Assembly: GCA_030620215.1 (NCBI GenBank)
Contig: JAUXFE010000027.1
Span: forward strand, 1-8,039
DNA length: 8,039 bases
DNA from: Candidatus Peregrinibacteria bacterium
GTDB lineage: Bacteria > Patescibacteria > Gracilibacteria > UM-FILTER-43-11
Reading direction: 5' to 3'
Made by a program: the position numbers and the translations under genes. Below the pieces are notes generated by a model. That model searched no databases. It was given only the letters and a program-made list of their open reading frames with translations, and was not told the origin of the DNA. Positions within the stretch are counted from its first letter, which is position 1. Every line of letters begins with the position of its first letter. Shown here piece after piece: positions 1 through 7,173 of the stretch.

Positions 1-743
1 AGATGATCCGCGGTAAGATCCGTGAAAGAAAACTCACCAGTAGCCATAGCAACTTCAGTCACACCAGCATTAAAAAGGACACCATTAAAAGGATCGGAGG
101 CCCCGGAAACATCCCCGACTAAAGCCAAACGATCTTCTTCCCCGGCCATTGCCTCGGCAAAAAGGGTAGCGAGCAAATTAGCAATCGCAATCGTGCTGTC
201 CTCAATAAGCTCACTCGTAATCGGAGTAAGAGCAGCCATTTTTTTGGCAATCAACTTGAGAGTACCAAATACCGGCTGTGAACCAGTAATAGTAGTGCCC
301 TCACCCGGCCAATAAACCGTAACACCACTGGATAAGCTCGGGATACTCATTTCTTCCCGACTCATTGGAACCACAGTACATTGAGGCCGGATCGTACCAT
401 ACATCTCAATCAAACGGATCAACACTGCCCGAAATTCCTCGGGCACCAAATAACCACCCTCACTATCAGTCCCCTCAGACATAGCCTTGGATGTCTCACG
501 ATCTTCATTAAATACTGCAGAGCACATACCGACAAAATTCTTGGCCGTCTCAGCATCATGAAAACCAAGTTTACTATTACCAGAAACAGCAACAGCGTCC
601 ATATCAGATTTCATTGTGGCAAACATTTTTTCCATCTTCTCAAAATTTTCAAGAAGTCCATCAATCTGCTCCCCCTTGGCATTGAGCAGGCCCACAGCTT
701 TTTCCAAACTTTCTTTAAACTCTTTTAGTTGTTTCGCGTCCAT
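1..743 (-). CDS. HK97-fold major capsid protein (5' part, runs off left edge)
   Basis: Main shell protein of an HK97-type phage head. The reading frame opens at the ATG at 743 and stays open to the left edge, giving 247 complete codons; the C-terminal part lies outside the window. Residues 1 to about 55 are charged and helical with coiled-coil character (repeated KE, EK and LLENF-type stretches), which fits the removable delta/scaffold segment of HK97 capsid proteins. The mature fold seems to begin near the family hallmark GGYLVPEEF (residues 96-104). It continues with WPGEGTT (145-151), the stretch AALTPITSELIEDS (170-183) that matches the usual 'vS.ELl.Ds' region, and EEDRLALVGD...NGVLFNAG (202-227). 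The SD AAAGGAGA sits 7 bases upstream. It is the last gene of the visible operon, 61 bases after the prohead protease, its likely processing enzyme. No separate scaffold gene is seen, as expected when the delta segment does that job. Family assignment is firm from the motifs; the cleavage site is inferred. Confidence 0.93.
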   Translation of the reverse strand, partial: MDAKQLKEFKESLEKAVGLLNAKGEQIDGLLENFEKMEKMFATMKSDMDAVAVSGNSKLGFHDAETAKNFVGMCSAVFNEDRETSKAMSEGTDSEGGYLVPEEFRAVLIRLIEMYGTIRPQCTVVPMSREEMSIPSLSSGVTVYWPGEGTTITGSQPVFGTLKLIAKKMAALTPITSELIEDSTIAIANLLATLFAEAMAGEEDRLALVGDVSGASDPFNGVLFNAGVTEVAMATGEFSFTDLTADH

Positions 744-750
744 TTTTAAT

Positions 751-772
751 TCTCCTTTAAAACTCTTTAAAG
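751..772 (-). promoter_or_regulatory. Capsid gene SD inside a small inverted repeat
   Basis: The SD AAAGGAGA (751-758) of the capsid gene overlaps a perfect inverted repeat on the transcript: CTTTAAA (766-772), loop GAGT, TTTAAAG (755-761). Folding would pair about half of the SD. The stem has only one G-C pair per arm end, so it would be weak. The SD itself is clear and fixes the capsid start; a regulatory role for the hairpin is speculation. Confidence 0.4.
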
Positions 773-804
773 ATTTACGCGTTTAAAATCACGCACTTTA
801 CTAC

Positions 805-2151
805 TTAACCACCCATTTTTTCAAAAATATTTGTGACCTCGTCCATATACTTAGAACCAAGATCACCTTCATCCCCAGACGAGGAGTCAAGTAAATCCCC
901 CCCCTCTACCAACTTTCCAGAAAACAACATACTCTCTTCAAACATACCGGCCAAAACACCCAACCGACAAATTAAAGTCTCTTCGATCTCTTCAAAACGA
1001 CCATCAAGCAAAGACTTAATAGCCTCCAACAAACCCTCACTTGATACAAAAGACACTGACTTATCCCCCTCAGGAGCACCGGGATCAATCCCAACCATCG
1101 GGAAATTTTCAAGCTCATCAACAGTATACTCTTTTAACTCAGGAGCAACTTGATCATAATCAACAAAATGCTGAGCAAGATGTTTATAAATCTCTTCCCG
1201 ATCATCTTGCTCAATATCACCAAGCAATTTTTTCATAGATGCCTGAAGCCCTTTCCAATTTGCCACCAATTTACCATCTTCTATATCATGATGACAATAT
1301 TTATACCCGGAAAGCATCCCCATTTTCGCTTCATCCAACCAACCAAAACCCCGGCTGTACAATCCCCAATCAAGCGTGTCTTTTGTGCCTGAATTATCGG
1401 CACTTGCAAACACCGCCAAATTAATCTTGGCCGTATCACGGTCAAAATCACTATCCGTAATGGGAGTTTGATGAATCGGAATCGCCCCCTTAATTTCCAA
1501 GTCATCAAAAGTTGAAATCAAACTCTTGACCTGCGCAATCATATCCGTAACAGCGTCTTCATTTTGACTCTTAAAAAGATTTTTCCTTGCTGGGTCGTCA
1601 ATCGATCCCATTGCCAAATCAAAAGAACGTTGAATTACCGCTTCTGGATTAGCCGGAATCGACACAGCGGAAATCTCTAACAGCTCCCAATCAGAAATAA
1701 CACCCCTTGGTTTAGCCGTGTATTTTGAAAAATCCAACTCAAAAATTGACCCATCCGCCAAAGTAATATCCATTTTTTCAGGAGCATCGTCCTCAATATC
1801 AATGTATTTTTTCGGAATAAAAGATACTGAAAAGGCATGCATGAACCCACCATCGTACAAGGATTTAACTGTCTGAGCTTCATCAGTATCGGCAAATTCA
1901 AATTCAAATTCAACCCCAGCATCTTTAATTTCAGTAGATAAAATCTTACCGATTGGCAAACCGTAATAGTTATGCCCCAAAAGCATAACCGGATTTTTCT
2001 GAAAATTATCAGTGTTCATCCCTTTTGGAACCAGAATTTCACGATCTCTGTCGAGAGCATCTGAAGATGCTATCCCAAAATATTTAACACACCCATCATC
2101 CCCTTGCACACTCTTAAAATGAAACGGGATGGCCTTAACTTTCTTTTTCAT
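805..2151 (-). CDS. HK97-family prohead protease with C-terminal extension
   Basis: Serine protease (peptidase family S78 / HK97 gp4-like) that matures the capsid by cleaving N-terminal capsid segments inside the prohead. From the chosen start it has 448 residues, much longer than the usual ~200 of a bare protease. Protease domain, residues ~5-180: likely catalytic His60 in LLGHNYYGLPIG, likely catalytic Ser108 in HAFSVSF, and the family signature LLEISAVSIPANPEA (157-171) with conserved Glu159. Residues ~222-345 form a second domain with YKYCHHDIEDGKLVANW (283-299) and EIYKHLAQHFVDYDQVAPEL (320-339), a pattern I recall from other fused phage proteases; its role is unknown to me. The acidic C-terminal ~80 residues may serve a scaffold role (inference). 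The ATG at 2151 was chosen because AAGGGGGGA lies 6 bases upstream. A longer version from 2199 would overlap the preceding ORF and lacks an SD. It sits between the portal fusion block and the capsid gene, the usual HK97 order. Confidence 0.9.
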   Translation of the reverse strand: MKKKVKAIPFHFKSVQGDDGCVKYFGIASSDALDRDREILVPKGMNTDNFQKNPVMLLGHNYYGLPIGKILSTEIKDAGVEFEFEFADTDEAQTVKSLYDGGFMHAFSVSFIPKKYIDIEDDAPEKMDITLADGSIFELDFSKYTAKPRGVISDWELLEISAVSIPANPEAVIQRSFDLAMGSIDDPARKNLFKSQNEDAVTDMIAQVKSLISTFDDLEIKGAIPIHQTPITDSDFDRDTAKINLAVFASADNSGTKDTLDWGLYSRGFGWLDEAKMGMLSGYKYCHHDIEDGKLVANWKGLQASMKKLLGDIEQDDREEIYKHLAQHFVDYDQVAPELKEYTVDELENFPMVGIDPGAPEGDKSVSFVSSEGLLEAIKSLLDGRFEEIEETLICRLGVLAGMFEESMLFSGKLVEGGDLLDSSSGDEGDLGSKYMDEVTNIFEKMGG

Positions 2152-2157
2152 GGTAAA

Positions 2158-2166
2158 TCCCCCCTT
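2158..2166 (-). promoter_or_regulatory. Ribosome binding site deciding the protease start
   Basis: The transcript reads AAGGGGGGA, ending 6 bases before the ATG at 2151. It lies in the 16-base gap just after the stop of the preceding small ORF (TAA at 2168-2170). This supports the 448-residue protease rather than the form extended by 16 residues. Confidence 0.75.
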
Positions 2167-2167
2167 A

Positions 2168-2554
2168 TTAATGAAGTACTGATACACCCTCTTGATCACT
2201 TTCTACTATACTTGAAGAAAACCAATCAAGCTCCTTTTCAAGCAACCAATCAGGCATAATTGTTTTTATTGAAATGCCCTGGAAATACAAAAACATAACA
2301 AGTTTATAAAGAAATATAACAAATGATTGGTACAAATGAACTCCTTTTTTATTAGCAATTTTTGAATAGACTAAAGATTCTGCATCAAAAGATGCTAAAT
2401 GATACCCAAACCCATAAGAATCTATTGAATTTTCAGCATCTTTAAAAACTTGCAATACCTTTTTATCAAAACCAACCTGAGGATGGTATGAAATTCCTGT
2501 CTTAGAAAGTTCGATATCAAGCAGCACTTCATTATATACAAATGATATAATCAT
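2168..2554 (-). CDS. Small orphan protein; candidate immunity protein for the upstream toxin-like domain
   Basis: A 128-residue protein I do not recognise. It is mildly acidic (15 Asp/Glu against 10 Lys by hand count) and has a hydrophobic stretch at about 77-94 (SFVIFLYKLVMFLYFQGI), interrupted by Lys84, so a buried or amphipathic helix is more likely than a membrane span. There is no signal peptide. It begins 12 bases after the stop of the portal–MuF–zincin fusion and ends 16 bases before the protease, a position where HK97-type blocks usually have nothing. G+C is about 30% over five sampled 60-base lines, the same as the toxin-like C-terminus upstream and far below the flanking structural genes. 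Size, position, acidity and shared composition fit an immunity protein co-acquired with a polymorphic toxin domain. That role is inference from genomic context (published MuF toxin/immunity pairs), not from sequence similarity. Alternatively it is a small head accessory protein or a moron of unrelated function. Confidence 0.6.
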   Translation of the reverse strand: MIISFVYNEVLLDIELSKTGISYHPQVGFDKKVLQVFKDAENSIDSYGFGYHLASFDAESLVYSKIANKKGVHLYQSFVIFLYKLVMFLYFQGISIKTIMPDWLLEKELDWFSSSIVESDQEGVSVLH

Positions 2555-2578
2555 AATATATATATATTAATCCCCCTT
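2555..2578 (-). promoter_or_regulatory. Unusually spaced SD with a (TA)n palindrome before the orphan ORF
   Basis: An SD-like AAGGGGGA (2571-2578) lies within the last codons of the portal fusion, but the ATG at 2554 is 16 bases further on, about twice the normal distance. The gap holds a perfect 14-base palindrome, AATATATATATATT (2555-2568), overlapping the portal stop codon. If it folded, it would bring the SD closer to the start; alternatively translation is weak. There is no better start codon with normal spacing in frame. Confidence 0.4.
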
Positions 2579-5560
2579 ATACATCAAATCAGTCATAAAT
2601 TTTTCCCAACCATCATTATCACCTAACAAAGCATGATATGCTTTGGGTCGACCTAGACCTATTTTTTTTGCAGCAATCACAGCATCTAAGAAAGGTTCTA
2701 AATGTTGCGGGGATAACGCAGCCCGCTCAACAAACATCGAAACAACTTCCTGATATCCTGCAGCCCCATAAACACGCCCTTGATATGTGTGATAAAATTT
2801 ATCAACCACACCGCGTTCATACGCCCCGTAAGTCCCAGCTTGCGCAATATTAGCTATTGATTCCCCTTTAACTCGTTCTTTCCAAAAATTCCAAGCCCAC
2901 GTACTTGCTTTAGGAGAATTATTTTGGACAAAATGCCCAACTTCATGCGACAGCACACTAAGGGCATCCTGCAATTCTATTATTTGTATTTTATGCAAAG
3001 AAGCTATATGTGCCGATAAAGAATCGGAACCTATCGCGTCAAAATAAGAAAATAACAAATTTGAATCTCTTTTTGATAAACAAATAGAATTCCAAGGCGC
3101 CGCACTAAACGCTCGAGTCATACTACTATTTGCAGGTACTAAAAACTTCAATTTAGTATGTTTAAAGGCTTCTTCAAATATCTCATCAGACCATTGACCT
3201 GCCAAATACTCTGACATAGCCCTTTGTCCTTTTTTTGTCATTGGAATATATTCACGAAGCGCCTTTTTAATCATGTGTCCTTGTGCGTTTTCTATTACTT
3301 CAGCATTTTCAAAACTTTTAAAAATTTTATATTTTTTTACACGTGCCTTTGCTTTCTTTCGCGTCATATCAGCTATTTGTCGCCATTCTCCCATACCATC
3401 AATTTTCTTAGCGGCGGCACTTAAAATTTTTTGCTCTGCATTTGAATAAAGCAATGACCTTGCTTCAGCAGTATTAATTTGTCTAATTTCTCCAAATTCT
3501 TTTGAAAATCCTTTAAAATCATAAACAGCATTCTGAGCTTTAAGAGCGCCACTATCAATCACCGGGACCACTGAAGAAGCCGGCACATTTTTAGGCCGAT
3601 ATCGCCCTGGTTGTTTAATCGCAGTAATAGCAGTGGTGCATACACAATTTATAACTTCACGAGCAGAACCATACGGATCATGCGGCCATCGTAAACCATT
3701 TGAAAATTTTTCACCAAATAAAACTTCTTCACCATTTATCCGACGGTGCTCTTTCCTAACCGTCTTATTTCCAGATGTAATCCATCTAGTTTTCGAAGCA
3801 CCTATTTTTCGCATACCTACAGCACGCGCCCCATTATATGCCCCACCATTAACCGTCCGAGCTATCGTCAAATGACGCCCTTTATAAGTCTCAGTAACCA
3901 AATTACGTAATTGTTGCTGAATATGCCGAATACCGCCCCCATCACGATAAATCTTCATAGCCCCTTGATTCATTTTATCAATAACTGATGCAGACACATC
4001 AACGGTTGTTTTAGTGTACGCCTGCACACCCCTTTCAAAAGCTTCGCGCTCATCAACATCTAAAAGAGTGCCAATCGGTGTCGATATTTTACTAAACCCC
4101 ACAAATTTTCGACAAACATCTGGAGTAATCCCTTTTGCCCCTATCTCTTGTTCTACCGTTAACAATCCCAATTCCATCGCCCTTTTAACTAATGGATAAG
4201 CTAATTGATACCAAGTGTCAAGCCATACCCCCGCCATTACTTGTGGAGGATCACCAGCCTCCACCTTCCGGAGCATAATAGCACCAATCTGTTTTATCAT
4301 TGATTGTACAAGGGCAGACCAGCTTCTTTCTATTGGGGCAAGTAAAGACCTGACAGCAAGTCCATAAGTTTGGTAGATATCATCTTCCGCCTCCGTCGCT
4401 TTACTCCCATGAGAACGCGCTTCTGACGGCATGTCTTGGGCAATATCGGTCTCTCCCCCTTCTTCTTCATCAACAGTCTCCCCGGCTAATTCTGGCGCGT
4501 TGAGGATCTCGGCAATTTCATCCCAAGTTTTACCAGCTTTACGGTAAATCAATGATATAGTAGATTTTTCTTTTTGTGTGACTTGTAATACAGATACCCC
4601 TGACAAATCCCACTCCATCGTAGTACCGGGTTTCCATATATCAAGGTATAAAGACGAAATAATATTTTTTATATACTCCATCCGGGGCTGTGCACAATGC
4701 TCCCAAAATATCTTTCGCTGTTCTGAGGTGTTGGCGTAGTTGGCATAGCGAAAAATACCAACCATTGCTGGCGGAACTCCAAAAACCGAACAAATATCTT
4801 CCCGGGTTAACTGATTACCTTCAATAAAATCAAGGTCTTTTATCGATACAGCTCCCGGCCCCTTTTCCACATCATAATCAGTGCCGTCAAGCAATAGAAC
4901 ACCATGCCCCCCTTGAGTCCCTTTAGTGTATTGTTCTATTGCTCGTCGAGCATCTATTCTTTGATCATCTTTAAGGCGTTTTTTATACTTAACAATAAGA
5001 TCCGATCGAATACCGTCTTTAAAATAAGCGGCATTCCAACGCATCATAGAAAAATATTGCTCAGCGGCAAATTTTGCAGCGGTCAAAGGGGAAAGTCCTT
5101 GATATGGATTATCAGGATCAAAATATAACAAAGGAATAAGCTCTTTTATTGAATAAACGTTAAGACGCTTTCTTGTCTTCAAATCATAACGCGCCCAACC
5201 TAAAAGAGTAGTGTTATCTTTGGTAAGAATAGGCCTGATATACTGCGGCCCGATTAAAGTAACCCCAGTGAGTTCATTTCTTTTGCGATTAAGCAAAAGA
5301 AAACACCCGCCAGCGGTTTCAAGATAAATAAAAATACGCTTAATTAATTCAGTGGTCGTAGAAATAGTGGGGTCAAGCGGAGTGAATAAAGTTTCATCAA
5401 GTTTTGTGGTGCCCCGATACATATTAATAGGACAACCCGATATTGAATTGGCAATCATATTAACACATGAGTAAACCCAAACAATATTTTTGTACGCCTG
5501 ACTCTCAATATATTTATTTTTCTTTTGAATATCGTTGAGCCAATGACTTTCAATAGCCAT
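2567..5560 (-). CDS. Portal–MuF fusion with C-terminal zincin-like (putative toxin) domain
   Basis: A 997-residue protein joining three parts. Residues ~15-330 are an HK97-family portal, the dodecameric DNA channel at the head vertex: NIVWVYSCVNMIA near the start, YQGLSPL (153-159) and the hallmark REDICSVFGVPPAMVG (253-268). An acidic linker follows (362-395). Residues ~395-650 are a MuF (Mu gpF-like minor head protein) region, with ARTVNGGAYNGAR (567-579), WITSGNKTVRKEHRRING (593-610) and the closing INCVCTT (637-643, usually NCRC). Residues ~690-997 form a zincin-like domain: HEVGH at 872-876 gives two metal-ligand histidines and a catalytic Glu873. A candidate third ligand is Glu938 in YQEVVSMFVE, resembling the 'tEvlSmg' stretch I recall after HExxH in other phage head proteins. 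The start overlaps the terminase stop (TAATG), with SD GGAGGG 6 bases upstream. G+C falls to about 32% in the last third. Portal and MuF calls are firm; metalloprotease activity and a toxin role are inference. Confidence 0.9.
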   Translation of the reverse strand: MAIESHWLNDIQKKNKYIESQAYKNIVWVYSCVNMIANSISGCPINMYRGTTKLDETLFTPLDPTISTTTELIKRIFIYLETAGGCFLLLNRKRNELTGVTLIGPQYIRPILTKDNTTLLGWARYDLKTRKRLNVYSIKELIPLLYFDPDNPYQGLSPLTAAKFAAEQYFSMMRWNAAYFKDGIRSDLIVKYKKRLKDDQRIDARRAIEQYTKGTQGGHGVLLLDGTDYDVEKGPGAVSIKDLDFIEGNQLTREDICSVFGVPPAMVGIFRYANYANTSEQRKIFWEHCAQPRMEYIKNIISSLYLDIWKPGTTMEWDLSGVSVLQVTQKEKSTISLIYRKAGKTWDEIAEILNAPELAGETVDEEEGGETDIAQDMPSEARSHGSKATEAEDDIYQTYGLAVRSLLAPIERSWSALVQSMIKQIGAIMLRKVEAGDPPQVMAGVWLDTWYQLAYPLVKRAMELGLLTVEQEIGAKGITPDVCRKFVGFSKISTPIGTLLDVDEREAFERGVQAYTKTTVDVSASVIDKMNQGAMKIYRDGGGIRHIQQQLRNLVTETYKGRHLTIARTVNGGAYNGARAVGMRKIGASKTRWITSGNKTVRKEHRRINGEEVLFGEKFSNGLRWPHDPYGSAREVINCVCTTAITAIKQPGRYRPKNVPASSVVPVIDSGALKAQNAVYDFKGFSKEFGEIRQINTAEARSLLYSNAEQKILSAAAKKIDGMGEWRQIADMTRKKAKARVKKYKIFKSFENAEVIENAQGHMIKKALREYIPMTKKGQRAMSEYLAGQWSDEIFEEAFKHTKLKFLVPANSSMTRAFSAAPWNSICLSKRDSNLLFSYFDAIGSDSLSAHIASLHKIQIIELQDALSVLSHEVGHFVQNNSPKASTWAWNFWKERVKGESIANIAQAGTYGAYERGVVDKFYHTYQGRVYGAAGYQEVVSMFVERAALSPQHLEPFLDAVIAAKKIGLGRPKAYHALLGDNDGWEKFMTDLMYKGD

Positions 5561-7095
5561 TAAAAACCCTCCATAAACATAGCATCCTGATTAAATAATT
5601 GATTCCAAATTTCAGGGTCTTCCTCCGATGGAGTGACTACAGCTTCAATCCCACAAAAACCCCCTTCTTCCCAAGAACCATACATAACCGAGTCAAATTC
5701 ATCAGGAGAAGCCCCTAAAATTGGACGCAGGGCTTCTTTGCTCGCTAATAAAATCTTTTGTGACTTAGGATCCAATCTATATACTAAATTCTCTAAAGTT
5801 GCACGCAAAGTCTCGATTGCTCTTTTTTTTCTAACTGACATCACTACTGATTCCGGCAACTTAAGACCAATAGTACCTGCTTCAAAACGCTGACGCAAAG
5901 CCCATCCCTGTTCCGCCCTAAAATTATAAAACCTATCGTCCTGGTCAGGGGACGAGGATCCAACACAACGATAAATAGGAACGTTTTCTTCTTCCAACAA
6001 ATCAACAACACCCACACCAACACCATTTGAATCCGCATTGATTATTTCAACTGGTTTATCATATTGTTTTTCCCATCTAGCAATCAAGATTTTTGTTTTG
6101 CGGATAATTGGCCCGGTGGTGTGTCCTGTAACCTGCTCAATATCAAGTAATTGTCCACCACTCCAAAGAGTCCAAACAGTGGAATCAGTCCCCCGGTTAG
6201 CGATATCTAATCCCATTCTTAAAGTATCACCCATTGGGACTTGTCTGGCAAACGCCGGAGCAATCTTTTCATAAGGCACCAATAATAGATCCGCAGCGGG
6301 GACAAATTGGGCCATGCAAAAGATTTTGTACATGGGATCATCAACCCCGAGTTCTTCCATATCTTGAACCCATTCGCGAGTGACCAAACCAGGGATGACT
6401 TCTCGACCTTCAATTACATTAGGACTATCATACGCTGTAATTGGTAAAATATCCCAATCACCAATCCCCGGGTATGTCCCATTTTCGCAGATTTTTCTAA
6501 AACGAGAATTATAGACCGCTGTATTTCCTAATGCAAGCCACCGGGAATTACTTGAAGTCAAAATAGCTTTTGCCCCTTCCCAGTAAACATCATCAAGCCC
6601 CGCCGCCTGGTCAAAGACCACCAGCATATTAGGACTATGCGTCCCGGTAATTCTTTCAATAGCAGTATCACCTTCTTGTGTGGAAAACCCAATTGCGTAC
6701 CAGTCATTATCAAGAGATAATTCAGTCAAAGTCGGGTCACCACCAAGTTTTATTTTGGAGTTGGCGTGCTGCTTTCTAATATCACGCCAAAGAAGATTTT
6801 TTACCTGACGCCATGTAGGGGCCAAGGTCACAACTTTTGCAGGTGGGTAATTATAAAGGAATGCGAGAACGGCAGACGCTGCCGTATAGGTTTTCCCGAC
6901 CGAAAAAGAAGCCGGCACAGCTAAACGTTTATTTTTAGAGTTAAAAAGAGTGGTTAAAATTTGTTGTTGTTTTTGCCATAACTTAATACCCAAAACATTC
7001 TTACAAAAATGATTCGGATTACTTTGCACCATATGACGGATGTCTGCTTTATTAGGCAGTTTTTTCTTACCACGATGCTTTTTTGTTAATGCCAT
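5560..7095 (-). CDS. Phage terminase large subunit (TerL)
   Basis: ATP-driven packaging motor and nuclease that cuts concatemeric DNA and pumps it through the portal. The 511-residue length is normal. ATPase half: adenine-contacting LWQKQQQIL (39-47), Walker A ASFSVGKT (62-69), a Walker B region LVVFDQAAG (158-166), and a coupling-type ALGNTAVYNSRF (188-199). RNase H-like nuclease half: three acidic clusters, GLDIANRGTDSTV (295-307, Asp297), INADSNGVGVGVVDLL (352-367, Asp355) and SPDEFDSVMYG (463-473, Asp465/Asp468). The oddity is Asp162-Gln163 in Walker B, where the catalytic residue is normally Glu. The codon is CAG at 6607-6609, one base from GAG. The start at 7095 has SD GAGGGG close upstream (7100-7105). 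No obvious small terminase gene sits upstream; the 76-residue winged-helix-like protein two genes earlier is the only DNA-binding candidate. Its end overlaps the portal start by one base, so the two are translationally coupled. Confidence 0.93.
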   Translation of the reverse strand: MALTKKHRGKKKLPNKADIRHMVQSNPNHFCKNVLGIKLWQKQQQILTTLFNSKNKRLAVPASFSVGKTYTAASAVLAFLYNYPPAKVVTLAPTWRQVKNLLWRDIRKQHANSKIKLGGDPTLTELSLDNDWYAIGFSTQEGDTAIERITGTHSPNMLVVFDQAAGLDDVYWEGAKAILTSSNSRWLALGNTAVYNSRFRKICENGTYPGIGDWDILPITAYDSPNVIEGREVIPGLVTREWVQDMEELGVDDPMYKIFCMAQFVPAADLLLVPYEKIAPAFARQVPMGDTLRMGLDIANRGTDSTVWTLWSGGQLLDIEQVTGHTTGPIIRKTKILIARWEKQYDKPVEIINADSNGVGVGVVDLLEEENVPIYRCVGSSSPDQDDRFYNFRAEQGWALRQRFEAGTIGLKLPESVVMSVRKKRAIETLRATLENLVYRLDPKSQKILLASKEALRPILGASPDEFDSVMYGSWEEGGFCGIEAVVTPSEEDPEIWNQLFNQDAMFMEGF

Positions 7096-7137
7096 TTATC
7101 CCCTCGAATCAAAATTATATCAATATTCTTTCCCTCA

Positions 7138-7166
7138 AATATAATTGATCTGAGAATATAAATCAA
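7138..7166 (-). promoter_or_regulatory. Possible sigma-70-type promoter upstream of terminase
   Basis: On the minus strand a -35-like TTGATT (7161-7166) and a -10-like TATATT (7138-7143) are separated by exactly 17 bases, in the 78-base gap before the terminase gene. Matches to consensus are 4/6 and 5/6. The start would fall near 7131, leaving a leader of about 35 bases that includes the terminase SD. The region is AT-rich, so a chance match is quite possible. Confidence 0.35.
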
Positions 7167-7173
7167 CTCGCTC

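Noticed and set aside
22..728. Plus-strand open frames opposite the capsid gene
   Set aside because: They mirror the minus-strand capsid gene, have low-complexity Ser/Pro/Ala-rich products and no SD, while the minus frame carries clear capsid motifs.
1894..1911. Three tandem AAATTC hexamers in the protease gene
   Set aside because: They encode an alternating EFEFEF beta strand that fits the protease fold; too few copies to suggest a functional repeat.
2152..2199. Longer protease start at 2199 adding 16 residues
   Set aside because: It would overlap the preceding ORF and has no SD, whereas the ATG at 2151 has AAGGGGGGA at ideal distance and the protein aligns better from there.
7114..7122. 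Extended -10 element TGATATAAT before terminase
   Set aside because: A perfect match, but transcription would begin at about the terminase SD, leaving almost no leader, and no -35 is visible at proper distance.
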